Part shown: piece by piece, positions 22,431 through 34,090 of the stretch
How the letters are laid out: each line of letters starts with the position of its first letter
Numbering within the stretch: position 1 is the stretch's first letter
Assembly (NCBI GenBank): GCA_963675135.1
Contig: OY776124.1
Span: forward strand, 13,840,677 to 13,904,676
Source of the DNA: Galeopsis tetrahit
Taxonomy: Eukaryota; Streptophyta; Magnoliopsida; Lamiales; Lamiaceae
Length of the DNA stretch: 64,000 nt
Direction: 5' to 3'
Program-made: the position numbers and the translations under genes
The notes under the pieces: model-generated
Databases searched by the model: none
The model's input: only the letters and a program-made list of their open reading frames with translations
Told to the model about the DNA's origin: nothing

Positions 22431-23554
22431 TTTTTACTAAAATAAATTAATATAATTCACACGTACTTAATTAGATTAATATTTTTCTATTTCGATCAAT
22501 TCCATATTAGATTGTTTATTTTTAAAATGGTAAAAAAAATATTGTATTTTTCAAAATTTTCTCCTATAAATATTTTAAAATTACAATAAATGTTACTCCC
22601 TTGTTTCTCAATTTTTTTTATATTTTTCATTTTAATTTATCTCTTAAAATTTACATACTCATAAATGAAAATAACCATCACTTTCTAGTATATAAAGTTT
22701 AGTATTAAATAATTAAAATAAAAATATGTAGTTGTACCAAAATGAAATTGAATATTCATTTAATTGTTAAAAGAAACACATTTAGGGCCTGCTTCGAGAG
22801 ATTTGGACTTGCTATGTCCTGTTCCATTCTGAAAATGGAGTAAGTCAGTCCCGCCCCGGGCACAGTGTAGCCTGTGTAGGGCAGATATGGGTTTACATAT
22901 TTATTGTCCCGCTATGCTCCATTTTGAATTTAAAAACACATATATATAAAATGAGACTTGCGACAAAGCAGGACAGAGCGAGATTCAAAATGTTGCTCCC
23001 TATTGAGTGTGGGGCAAAGCGGGACAGGTACATGCGTAGAACAGAGCTTAAAATGTTACACACAATAGATCATGGGTGATGGGGCAGGACAGATTAGATG
23101 ATAGCTTATCATATATAGCAGTGATGAATGGTAAAAATATGATCATTTAAACAAAGAGAAATTAATTTTATTTTTCAAATCATTTATAACAATATACTCC
23201 GTAATTGGAATTTTCACTTTTTTTTTTTTTTTGTTTAGGAAAAAGCCATCTTAAACTAATAAATATAAATATTAATATTTGGGGAATTCAAAATTTGAAA
23301 AAAATAGTTGGTAGTAGGACTAGGGAGGTGTGCATTATGTCAACGAAAGACCTGTGACACACTGATATATAATGATAAATGTAGTATTTCACCAATCATA
23401 CTTTTTCGCGTGCGCAGCCTCCATTTTTAGCATTACCATATCCTTACCCAAACACGCCACTCTCCCTATTTTCTTTTTCTTTTTACACTTTCCTATAATA
23501 AATACTCCTGTGTGTTCTTGACATGAATTTGTGTTTAAGCTGGGACTACAAATA
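22431..23554. other. Intergenic DNA
   Basis: No gene is seen. A GC-richer block at 22790-23095 has repeated gcgggacag / gcaggacag / gggcagga and cattttgaa motifs in both orientations, likely an old hAT-type terminal region, but no clear ends were found. The 76-aa minus frame at 23389-23619 has no recognisable domain. Confidence 0.45.
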
Positions 23555-23758
23555 CTCTGCCGTCCTCCGTTTATAATTTTTTTTTTGACATTTTTGTCCA
23601 TTCGTATATGAGTTTTCAATATTATTCTTTATAAATTTTATAATTTTTTTTATTCTTAATTTTTATAATGAGAACAAATATTGTAAAATTCTAAAACAAC
23701 ACTTATTTGTGTACAACAAAAGAAGGCTAAAACAACATTTATTGTAGAACGGCGAGAG
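23555..23758. mobile_element. Diverged Stowaway-like MITE
   Basis: Left ctctgccgtcctccg and right gttctacaat-type inverse (attgtagaacggcgagag), flanked by TA on both sides (23553-23554 and 23759-23760). Confidence 0.6.
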
Positions 23759-23909
23759 TAGTTTTAAGAATAATTTATATTTTAATATATAAAATAGATA
23801 TGCGATAAAAAATATTTTTTCGTTCAATAACTTTTACAACTTTCACATTTTTTTAGAACGTTTCATAATAACTTTTCCACCTTTAAAAAGATAATTTCAT
23901 AAACTTCAT

Positions 23910-24601
23910 TAGGGGTGTGCACCGGTCCAAAACCGGACCGGAACCGGTTTGAATTGGGATCGGAATCTACTCGAAAGGGTGGACCGGAGACCGGACCGGA
24001 AAATTTCGGTCCAGTCCGGGTTTGGACCGGTTTTTATTTTATTTTTAATTTTTTTTCTATTTTTTTTTATTTTTTTATTTTTTGGAAACGAGAACAAGAA
24101 TGATGAATTTGTGTATGCAAATTAGTGTTGGTTCTTCTTCATTTGAGATCAATCTCCGTCAATGTGAAATTTATTTACAATATTATTAATGGTATTTTGA
24201 TACTAAAATTAAATTGATTATTTTTGTTCAATTATATACTTAAAAATATAATAGATCTCAACACTTTTACCTCACATTCTCATCAATTATTTGATTTTAA
24301 GCATATTGTGTTTCCAATTTTTTTTATAGCCTCTTAATGAAAGATATATTTTTAAAGTTTTCAAATTAGCAATCCTAATTTTATTTAGTATATCATAATT
24401 AAGGTTGCATTATTAGAAAATATAAAGAATATAAAAAAAAATCTGGTCCGATTCGGACCGGTAAATTTCGGTCTTAATCCGGACCGGACCGGAAACTCGG
24501 AATCCTAAAATTCAATGGACCGGAAACTAACCGGTCGGTCCGGACCGGTTCCGGTCTTTTTTTTCGGTCCCGTTTTTTTTTTTTTTTTTTGCACACTCCT
24601 A
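23910..24601. mobile_element. hAT MITE, CCGGTCC-rich ends, 8-bp TSD
   Basis: 692 bp, TAGGGGTGTGCACCGG at the left and GCACACTCCTA at the right. Flanks are AACTTCAT (23902-23909) and AACTCCAT (24602-24609), 7 of 8 matching. Both ends carry dense CCGGTCC/GGACCGG subterminal motifs. The flanking sequence on both sides looks like one interrupted Stowaway-like MITE. A second family member is at 50791-51269. Confidence 0.85.
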
Positions 24602-24609
24602 AACTCCAT

Positions 24610-25853
24610 CCCCATAATATCTTCAATTTTATACAAAATGTCATTACTTTTGACTCACGTATACACGTAAGTCAACTATTTTCTTTATTTTATACATAAA
24701 TATTTACATAATTACCCCTCAAAATTTAACTCATTGTTAAACTTTTTTAATTTACGTGTCAATTTACATGTGAAAATTATTTCAAAATGTAGCGAGTAGA
24801 AGATATTGTGGATAAATCATTAATTTTATTAGTAAAGTAGAAAAAATATTTAAAAGTTAACCAACTAAATAAAATTAACGTTATTTTTTATGAAGAGAAA
24901 AATATGATTAAACATACTTTTAGTTGAAGAAAAAAAATACTTACTCCATTTTTTAAAATTACGTGAACTCTTTTTAATATGGCATGCATATGAATTATTA
25001 GTTTATTACTAATATACATTCTAACTAAAATTATTGATTTTTATGTCTCTTTTTAATATGGCATGCATATGAATTATTAGTTTATTACTAATATACATTC
25101 TAACTAAAATTATTGATTTTTATGCGAGATTTTTATATATATAATCGTGACATTTAAAATAAAAAATTTATGAAAATTCGAGTTTATAATTTTTTTTGTA
25201 TTATTATGAAAATGAGTTTTAAAATTAAAAGGCAATGTTAATTTAGGGGGTAGTGAAATTTTAAATTAAGATGAATTATGAATAGTATATGTGTATAAGA
25301 GTGAATGGTGTATTTTTTATATATATATATTATTATTGTTAAACATGATTAAAATAGTTGAATGGTAAAAAATTATAATTTAAATATATTAAAATGTTAA
25401 ATGAAAGTAGTTTATATTGAAAATTGTGATACTAAATTTATTAATAATGTAAGGTGGTTTTTCAAAAGTAAAATTTAAAATAAACAAAGCCTGAAGGTGT
25501 GTTTCAAATTTAAAGAAAGTAGTTTTTGGGCAGAGGTGTGGTGGCGTACGACGTAGTATGGAGTTTGATTGACAGCAATTACAGTGACCTTTCGTTTCTT
25601 TTTCCCTCTCTCTTTAAATAAATAATAAAATAATTGTGTTTATTTTGAAAGTTGATCTGGCGGCTTCTTTTTCCAGAATTCAAAGCGGAGAGGAGAGGGT
25701 GGGATATATTTTGAGTTTTTGAAAAAATATGTGTCATCTACGACACCCCACATTTAGGTGTCACATCTTTTAATAGTTTTAAATAGCTGTCAAATCATAT
25801 CCAAAAAAATCATTTATACTCCTCTATAAATAATCATTTATCTTACTCATTTA
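24610..25853. other. Intergenic AT-rich DNA
   Basis: The first 200 bp resembles Stowaway interior. A 79-bp tandem duplication follows (24968-25124). A less AT-rich stretch at 25520-25710 has no convincing ORF. No gene is supported. Confidence 0.5.
24968..25124. repeat. Perfect 79-bp tandem duplication
   Basis: ctctttttaatatggcatgc through tattgatttttatg is repeated head to tail without visible mismatch, so it is very recent or maintained. Confidence 0.9.
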
Positions 25854-26140
25854 CTTCTTCCATCTCTGAAAAATAGCTACATTTTCATTTTTTGAACGTC
25901 TCAAATTATAACAACATTTCATCTTTTACTTAAGTATTAAATGTTTTATTGACAATTTTACTCTTAATTAAACCCACTCCATAATTACTTTTAAGACTCG
26001 ACTGCTTTGAAATGTACACCAAATTTATGGAATATCAAGGGTAAAATAGACATATTAGTTAAACTTGACCATATTTATTGATTTTTCTTAATCTGTGTGT
26101 AAAGTCAATTGTAGCTATCTTTGTGGGACGGATGAGGGAG
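25854..26140. mobile_element. Stowaway MITE, diverged left end
   Basis: Right end gtgggacggatgagggag is canonical-like; left end is cttcttccatctctgaaaaa. The inner atagctacatttt and attgtagctatc are inverted. TA flanks both sides (25852-25853 and 26141-26142). Confidence 0.7.
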
Positions 26141-26195
26141 TAATTCATTCTTCTCATTCAACCCAAAACCAAGACTCTAACTGTAGCCCCCCACC

Positions 26196-26435
26196 CCCGC
26201 CATGGCCGCCGCCGCCTCCATCTCTCCGGCGAAGACGACCGCCCATCATGCCCCAAAGCTTCACTCCGTTTGTAACAGGTTTTCGCCGCCGCCCACCTTT
26301 ATAAGAAGAGGAAGCCATGGCCGCCGTCATCTTTGCCATGGGCGATATGTTCGTCGTCGACGCCCCCACCATGGCCGACACTTTTCCATGGCAGCCGTCC
26401 CCACCATGGTCGATCTGGTGGCCCAGTCAAAAATT
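26196..26435 (+). pseudogene. GC-rich island with transit-peptide-like ORF
   Basis: A CCG/GCC-rich stretch in AT-rich surroundings. Plus frame 26202-26486 begins MAAAASISPAKTTAHHAPKL, Ala/Ser/Thr-rich like a plastid transit peptide, then becomes Arg/His-rich low complexity. Overlapping frames are equally open. No domain is recognised; probably a gene fragment or a simple GC-rich repeat. Confidence 0.2.
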
Positions 26436-27584
26436 ATTACACCAAAAAAGAAATTAAAAAAAAAAAATTCAACGATCAATTTTTGACCGTTGACTTAGTC
26501 AACTCACTTTCTTATATAGACTCAATTTCATAAAAAACATACCCATAAAATATTGTCAAAAAGTAAAATGAGAAATATATAGTGTAATTCCATAAGAGAC
26601 CTGTCCATAAAATATTGTCAAAAAGTAAAATAAGAAATATATAGTGAGATAGTTCAAAATAAAAAATAAGTGTTTGTTATGAAAAAAATAAGAAATATAT
26701 AGTGTTTGGAATTATAATCTTACACTACATTACAGAGAGAAATCATTCCTCATATTACAGCAAAGTTTTAATAATTTTTTATTCAAAATTTTAAGAAATA
26801 TTAATTATTTATATATAAATTAGATAGGTAAACTGTAAAGTAAAAAGTAGATGGTGTATTAGTGTATTGAGAATGTGAGAGAATAAATATTTTTGCAGTT
26901 TTGAAAGTGTACGTAATTATATATGTATAAATTAGATTTATAAAGTAAAAAGTAGAGTATCAGTCTATTAAGAGAATAAATAATTTTATTTATAAAAATG
27001 TACATTTTAAATTTGAACCGTTCTAAAATGAAATTAGAATTATTAAGTTGAAACAGAGAGATTATAATTTATATCAAATGGTCAGTACACAATTTTACTT
27101 TTCTCAACCTAACTTAACAAAAATAAGAAATATTTATTTATTTACAACTTGAAAAAATGTGTGGTTTTAATATATTAATACGTACATAATTAAACATTAT
27201 ATTATTACTATATGTATTGAACAATCTTATATTATAGTTGATGATCCAAGATAACTATTTGCCGTACAAGGTGGATTTGTTATTTACAAACACCTTTAAG
27301 CTTTAACTTGTCTTGATCTCTCTTTATTTATTGTGTTTTAGGGGCTTGTCTTTTTCTTTGTTTCCGATTGCGACTAATTAACACAAAATATTAAGGCTGT
27401 ATTATTCCTCACTAAGTCCATTTCAAACTCAATAAAGTTTTTCAACTAATCAAATTAGTTTTCAAACTTGGGATTTGATTGGAGCTTCAACGATACAAAT
27501 TCTAGCTTAATTAATTGGTGTATGATCGTCTAACTATACAACAACTCAGTATGTAATTAAATTGTCTATAATGTTGGCGAAATT
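26436..27584. other. Intergenic DNA
   Basis: A duplicated segment of about 58-70 bp (cataaaatattgtcaaaaag and aagaaatatatagtg) occurs at about 26536 and 26600. The remainder is AT-rich without recognisable genes. Confidence 0.5.
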
Positions 27585-28045
27585 GGTGTGCCGTGAGTAT
27601 TTTAGTTGAGCAGCTTCAGAGCTCGGCTCGACTCATTTATATTAATAAACGAGTTAAACTTAATTAGCTCGTGAAATACTTAATTTACTAAAGTTTGATC
27701 AAGCTTGATTCACTAAATTCAATATTTAAGCTTGATTTATAATTTTAGGCTCGAACTCGACTCGATCGTTAGATTCTCTGCGAGTTAAGTCGAACTCTAT
27801 TTATTTATAATAATATATTGCTCTATCCTTGTGCATTTGTCCTCATATAGGTATCCTATTTTATTTTCATAGTTCAAAGTTACTAAATTAAATATTATAT
27901 ACAATGGATCCACTCTCTATTGTCTTGTGGATTGGTTGTTAATTGTTATAGATGCAATGATGTTTGGGCTTTAGGCCTTTATTTGTTTTTTACTTTAGCC
28001 CATTATGTTGCACGATAGCCCTACACTACACAAGCTTTAATTTGC

Positions 28046-28201
28046 GGGTTTGTCTATTTACATCTCCATTTTGGAGAGATACGGGTGTGGGAGTAGTAGT
28101 ATTTCATTTAAAAGATATTTTAAATTTTTATATTATTATTTAATTAATAAATTAAAAGGAGAGTGCATCTTTCCAAAAGGGAGGTGTAAATAATCAAACC
28201 C
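28046..28201. mobile_element. Mutator-type MITE with perfect 9-bp TSD
   Basis: 156 bp, GGGTTTGTCTATTTACATCT on the left, inverse AGGTGTAAATAATCAAACCC on the right. Both flanks are TTAATTTGC (28037-28045 and 28202-28210). Confidence 0.9.
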
Positions 28202-28537
28202 TTAATTTGCAAGTTTGATTTTTAACCTAAAGTTAGGTTTAGCTCTTGGGTTATTGTTATTTGCAATCTCAAATTTTATATACTTACCGTTCGGTTAAGT
28301 TCATAAACGGGCGTTGAGCTCACTCTCTCCCATTTACTTATTATACATTTCTTCGATTTCACAGTTGGAAGTTGAGTTCACTATAAAGTGTAAGTGAGTC
28401 GAGTCAATTTACAAACTACTCACTTGAATTTGAGTCGAGGTTCAAGCTACTTGAATAGCTACAAATTAAAGTTCGAGATTCATAAATGCTCGATTTAAAG
28501 GCTTGCGAGTTTAATTGAGTTTGAACAATATTTACTA

Positions 28538-29147
28538 CTTCCTCCGATTCATAAAGTTTGTTGCATTTGATATTAATTTTTTTTTTTTTCAAAAGGTTCA
28601 TTGCTTTTCCTATTTTTATGAATGATCTTCCTAAATGACCCCTATTATATCTATTTATTTTTTTGAAAATATATTAATGACATTGTTGGGGTCAAACAAG
28701 TCTCACATCGAAAAAACATTGAAGGATCATGAACTATAAAAGGATGAACTAGTATCCCCATTGAAATGAGGCATTTTGGGAAAACTTAAAAGCAAAGTCG
28801 TGAGGGTTTGGCAAACTCAAAACGGACAATATCATACCAAATGAGAATACAGAAGGGTCCATCCAAGAAAAAACCCTAACAATTGGCACGAGGGAACACG
28901 AGTAACCCTCAGAGAAACGACAGGGTGAGTCTCAGTGGACTAGGAACAATGACCTAGATAGAGTGGGTCGTTTGAGGGGAGGGTCCCACATTGGAAGGTC
29001 CATCCAACATACATTTTTTTGGAAAGGTCAAAGGAAGAGTGGAAAAGAAATGTAAAAAAAATTAATGAGGGGTAAATGTGTCAAAAAAATATGTTTCTTA
29101 ATTTTATACAAAATTAAAAATGGACAAACCTTATGAAATGAAGGGAG
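28538..29147. mobile_element. Stowaway MITE split by an LTR-like insertion
   Basis: Left CTTCCTCCGATTCATAAAGT and right cttatgaaatgaagggag, inverse of each other, flanked by TA. The body is interrupted at 28684-29009 by an element with its own 5-bp duplication. Confidence 0.75.
28684..29009. mobile_element. Solo LTR or TRIM-like element
   Basis: 326 bp beginning TGTTGGGGTC and ending CATCCAACA (TG...CA, short inverted ends), flanked by GACAT and TACAT (4 of 5). It contains tctcacatcg and tcccacattgg, motifs common in small LTR elements. It is non-coding. A longer LTR element may be the source. Confidence 0.6.
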
Positions 29148-29650
29148 TATTTTATAATTAATTATATAATTTATATTTATATATAAGTAATCAAGTCGAA
29201 CCGAACTCATGTTTATCTCATCATTAATTATGTTAGGAAAAATATGTTTTACATTTAATTTTGTAAAATCATAAAAGTAATCGAGCTTGAATTTATTGAG
29301 TTTCTTATCAAGTCGAGCTCAAGCTTAATTTTTTAAAATCGACTGAGTTCGAGTTGAGTTTTTTCGAGCTTCGAATATATGTTCAAATTGAATATTTTAT
29401 CCAGTTGAGCTCAAACTTAATTTTTTAAAATCGACTTAGTTCGAGTCGAGTTTATAGGTTCAAATTGAGTTTCACTTTATTTACACCCCTTAGTTCACCA
29501 ATTTTTTTTTTTTGTTGCAATTTTGGTGTTTCACCCCTCATTCATTTACAAATTTATAGCCTACTTCTTTTTTTACATTTTTACCCACCCCAACCCTAAT
29601 TCATAATTTTCTACCGCCGGACCACCGTCTCTCCACGCCGCTGCTACTTG
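29148..29650. other. Intergenic DNA
   Basis: AT-rich, then the hAT-like right end (to 29491), then a short transition into GC-richer sequence at 29600. No gene is seen before 29651. Confidence 0.45.
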
Positions 29651-30407
29651 AAGTCCGTGAGGAGACTAGTGGAAAAGGATTTGTGCCTTGAGAAATTTGC
29701 ACTGGATGCCCACACAAGAGGTTGTATCCTCACTTTTCCTGAGATTTAGTTGCTAAATAATATGCTATGAGAAGTGCAAGTAATTTCAAAAGATTTCCTT
29801 GTCGTATTTTTCATTCTTTGTTATTCATTTTGGTAGCAGTCTGTGCTTTATAATGCTCCGCGGATTTGCAAACCCAGTTTTGGAAACTATTTCATATGAC
29901 CCTAAGTCCTAAGATAATTAATTTCAGTAATCACACTCTTACCTCAGGAAAATAATCAATCTTCATATAACTAACATATACTGATGATCTAGGTCATGTT
30001 TTGATAGCAAAGACTAATTAGATTTTAAAGCATAATATACCCATAATCAAAGTTATCGAACAAATTATAAAGTTGATATGGAGTTAATCTAGATTTAATC
30101 TAATCTCTCAAAACGTCAAGACTAATGAGGGCATTCCTTATCATTCTAAGGACATGATATCATATTTTTGTCATGGCTTGTGAAGCTTATTCTTTCATTT
30201 GGCTGATGGTGTGGTTAGTTCAAGTGGAATCATCATTGAACTACAATCCGAGTACTTATAATTGCCAATCATAAACAAGTCATTATATCCACAATATTTT
30301 CATTGCTACAAATGCTTATCACTTTTTAAAGTTTTTAGGCAGTAAACTAAAGCCTCTTATCATTTGAAGTGTTAAGTTGGAGAAGAGTGGTGTGTTGAAC
30401 TATAGTA

Positions 30408-30525
30408 GGATGTGTTTTCAAACTCTATAAACTGCTTCCAGAATTACTTTTTTTAAAGCTGCCCTCTCACAGCTTTTACTTTTGAGAAGTGCTTTTAAGC
30501 TGTTTATAGAGTTTGCAAACACCCC
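30408..30525. mobile_element. Short MITE, relative of 16007-16423
   Basis: 118 bp with ggatgtgttttcaaactcta on the left and the inverse tagagtttgcaaacacccc on the right. The interior is itself largely palindromic (tgcttcc, aagtgctttt). Confidence 0.75.
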
Positions 30526-30757
30526 TAGTCTAGTTCCTTGAACTTGTGGATTCCAAGTTCCAACAAAATGTTTTAACTCGTATCATCGTTTTGTTTGGAA
30601 TTCCAGAAAATGAATAACGCTGACTAGTGCAAATCTAAAACTGCAGCTGAGAATGTCACCAAGATGATAATAATGCAAGTGTTAACCAATAAATTTAAAC
30701 ACCTGCAAAAATGTATAAAAGAAGGTGATAAAAATAAGGTAAACATATTTTTATTAA

Positions 30758-30984
30758 GGTAAAGTCTAGTATGCACTCGAGTGCATGCTATGCACCCTAG
30801 TCTAGTCTATGTGCACTTTTCAATTTACTGACTTACACTTTTTGGTAAATGCTGTTGCACTTTTCAATTATTACTAAAAATATTATTATACAGTTTAATA
30901 ATTGAAAAGTGCAACACCATTTACCAAAAAGTGCAACATGACTAGAGTGCACAACATGCACTCGAGTCCATAGCAGACCAACCC
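30758..30984. mobile_element. Foldback Mutator-type MITE, 9-bp TSD
   Basis: 227 bp, nearly all inverted repeat: arms share ctcgagtgcat, actttttggtaaatg and ttgcacttttcaattatta. Flanks are TTTTATTAA on both sides (30749-30757 and 30985-30993). Confidence 0.9.
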
Positions 30985-31091
30985 TTTTATTAAAAATGTG
31001 TGTTACAACTTTCGTTGATCTCTTGATTCCTCTCTCCCTAAACACAATTTGATACCGGGATCTCAACGACGTGTTCCGAATTTTGAATTTA

Positions 31092-31206
31092 ACCTACAAT
31101 TTGGTAGTAGAGAGTTGATGGAGTCGTTTGTGACTTATTCCATCAGACTCGATTTGACCTACAATTTAGTAGTAGGGAGTTGATGGAGTCGACTTATTCC
31201 ATCTGA
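31092..31206. repeat. Two-unit tandem repeat of about 60 bp
   Basis: acctacaattt.gtagtag.gagttgatggagtc and cttattccatc occur at about 31092-31150 and 31157-31206; the first unit has an extra gtttgt. Confidence 0.8.
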
Positions 31207-32346
31207 CATCCTAAAATTTTATTTTCACTATCCTATTTATAAGAGACGAACGATTTAGAGAGCAAGAAAAACATATTCGAAAATCCAAAAAATAAGTAAA
31301 GTGATAATTCATCAATTTTGGAGATATTATTTTATATTCTTATCTTCAAAATTAGGATTTACATAATATTAGACACGTTCAAAATTTAATAAAATTTTAG
31401 TGTTTACAGCAAGTAAGGGAGAAGCAAATATATTGCATAAACTGCATGAAACAAAGGCTGACATTAAAATAGCTAGCTCTGGAGATGAAGAAATGATGGA
31501 AGACTCCCCTATAAACGGAGTCTTGACCTCCAATATCCGAAGTCGGAACTCAAGTATCTCATCTGAGTGAGAGCGGGATTGAGGAGGCCATTTGGGGAAG
31601 AGCTGATCATTTTCAAGCGAATGCTCGATCAGTATGTATTTAATTTTTGACCTGCTGTTCATCCATCTAATGAATATATTTATTGTCTTTCCTGAATTAT
31701 TTGAGACAATACCAAAGAAAAATAATGACAGCATGAATAAACTCTCATGAATTTTGGCATATTGTTGTAGCTATGATCATGATCCTGCTAAAGTTTTTAT
31801 TATGCTTTGCACTACATTGTTACTTTGTTTTCTTACATGAGTAAAGGCAAGTTATGTTATATAGGAAACTAACTTTGGCTGGAGTTGGCCAATTACTTGT
31901 TGTAGAGGGGATCTTGGGCTTGATAAAAACATTCTTGACCCATTTAAAAAGCTGATAAGTTAACAAATACTGTAATTTGAAAAGGTTGGTTATCTCAAAA
32001 TGATAACTGGTTGAATTTATTATCATATTAGGTATTAAATTCCCAGCAACATCTGTGAAAGATTTTGAAAAGAAAGCTTCGGAGGACATGCAGTAAAAGC
32101 AAAGGTCGAGTTTGATTGGATAGTGGAAGTGATGAAATAAAACTGAGAAAGGAAGCTGCTCCCCGACGAAATAATAAGAAATTGGAACCACTGAAGAAAT
32201 GAAAAATCTCTGAGAAAACTGATTTTGACTGCAGAGGAATGAGTTACCAACTCCTGGATATGGGAAACAGTTCAAATAGGTGGGGAATCCGAAGTCAAAA
32301 ATAAAAGCTCGTGGAATGAGGTTTGTGCACCTGTTTTGACCTTTAA

Positions 32347-32372
32347 CCCCCCTCCCCTCCCCTCCCCTCCCC
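32347..32372. repeat. C-rich (CCCCT)n tract
   Basis: Five runs of four or more C are separated by single T. The complementary strand meets the G-quadruplex pattern. Confidence 0.8.
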
Positions 32373-32511
32373 AAACTTGATGAGGGAATCTTGTGTTGTC
32401 ATGATTGGCATTGACAGTGCTGCTCCTTCAATTTACCAGAAAGCTAAGCAAGTATCAGATATCAAACCTTCTCTCAAGACAAGGGTTGTCCAAAAATCCT
32501 ACGGAAAAGGT

Positions 32512-32788
32512 ATAGTTGATCTTGGTATATCTGCTTTTATGAACTAGTTACATAGTAACCAAATGTTGGGACCAGTATATAAAGAAATAATATGAAAATA
32601 AATGTGGAAAAGTAAAACATAATTAAATATTAGTGTATTGTTATTCTAATCTTGTCCTAGAATTCCCTCAATAATTTGATCATATTGGATTTAAAATTTT
32701 AAAGTCTTTGTTTACCTTAGGGAACTAATGGCACTTAGGAAAAAATGACCCCGGTTGGCCATCGATTCTGACAATTTGTCCATAATGT
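32512..32788. other. Short intergenic stretch before the large palindrome
   Basis: AT-rich, with no recognised gene. Confidence 0.45.
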
Positions 32789-34090
32789 TTGTTGCGTCGA
32801 AAAAGAACGTCTATGGATATCAACCGTTCCTTTGCGAGCGCTGCGAATCACGGGTTTTGAATCGCTCTTTATCTTTGGCAATCTTCACGTACAATTTCCT
32901 CAAAGATCCCGAAATGATCTGCAAAAGAGCACGTACAATCTCCTCAAAGATCCCGAAATGATCTGCAAAAGAGCACGCCCTCCGGCGCGGAGTCTCCGAC
33001 GCTCAAGTCAGAATCGTTCTAGGAGAATAAAAAGGGAATTTCCTTGTAATTCAAGGGAAATTCTGGCGAAATATCTGATGTTTCTTCTTAATTCAGTGTA
33101 TATCTTGTAAAAATGTGTATATTCTCTGAAAAACGTAAATGATAGTGTAAAAATAACCTGCTTATATATCTGGTCCTTCCTTTCCGGAAAGAGTAGACTC
33201 CTTCTCCCTATATTTGCTCCCATCTCCCTATAAATTCGGCCCACCTCTTTGAAGGCTAGGTCCAGCTCCCTAAATACTCGGGTCTTCCATATACCGGCCC
33301 CACCTCTTTGAAGGCTAGGTCCAGCTCCCTAAATACTCGAAGGCTATCAATTCTCGAATGTGGGCCAAATGCCCAATTACTCTTATTTCCGTGTTTAGGC
33401 TTCGGAGTGTATTAATCTATCCTTCAATCTTACCGACCTAATTAAGACCATTATAGTTTATCCCAGAAGTGTATTAATCTATCCTTCAATCTTACCGACC
33501 TAATTAAAACCATTATAGTTTATCCCGATTCCACGTGTCGACTTTTCCAAGGGTGACATATTTTATCCGCATCAACCACTCCCCTTACTCTCGTACAAAA
33601 ATAGATTTTTAAGAGAGTAGGAAAAATAATAGGATAAATTATAAAGGAAATAATATGTTCCTTTAATCACTCATTTCTCATACTTCCCTTAGAATGTGGC
33701 ACATTTCGTTCTCAATAATTATCTCAAAACCATCATGCCTTTTCCACTTCTACACGCTATTTTTGATCTCGAGGTCCGTGTCCATGCGTCTGCCCGAGGG
33801 CCAACATCCAGCCGCCCCTTTTCAGCCACGCGCTTTTTCATTGGGAGGTATTTAATTCTCCTAGATTTTTTCCCTCACTCTCTTCATCATAATTATTTCA
33901 AAAATTATATTCGCTCCATAGAAACCCTTCTTTTCTCTTCTTTCGAACTTATCCATCCTTCCCCATTTTCGTTTCTACTTCCGCAATTAACCTCTTCACG
34001 CACGTCCACCGGCCAGTTCGTCATCTTCCCCAAACCGACTTTGTTTCAGGTATCTTTTCTTCCTCCTCGTTTTTCTTTTATTGTAACCTC

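Larger units (their letters stand above)
27585..29491. mobile_element. hAT-like element hosting nested insertions (tentative)
   Basis: Dense subterminal motifs of the kind cgagctcg / gactcgactcg / tcgagttgag appear at 27606-27810, 28385-28510 and 29280-29460. The right end reads ttacacccctta, a TAAGGGGTGTAA-type hAT terminus. The left terminus is not clear. A Mutator MITE (28046) and a Stowaway (28538) carrying an LTR-like insertion (28684) interrupt it. Confidence 0.35.
29651..32511 (+). pseudogene. Exon-like relics of an unidentified plant gene
   Basis: Three coding-like patches. First, 29651-29720 reads KSVRRLVEKDLCLEKFALDA then HTR with a GT donor at 29721. Second, from 31410 after a good acceptor (tgtttacag), phase-compatible with the first, reads ASKGEANILHKLHETKADIK and later EEMMEDSPINGVLTS, ending at TGA 31568-31570. 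Third, 32442-32511, after a pyrimidine-rich acceptor (ttcaatttaccag), reads KAKQVSDIKPSLKTRVVQKS with a GT donor. Patches one and two join in frame across a MITE-filled gap. The family is not recognised and the whole may be a decayed gene or chance. Confidence 0.3.

Noticed and set aside
31588..31650. Extension of the relic exon as SHLSESGIEEAIWGR in another frame
   Set aside because: Needs an extra frameshift just after a stop; a 25-codon open run is easily due to chance.
31820..32374. 184-aa minus-strand frame
   Set aside because: No recognisable motif, composition like non-coding DNA, and it lies opposite the plus-strand exon-like patches.
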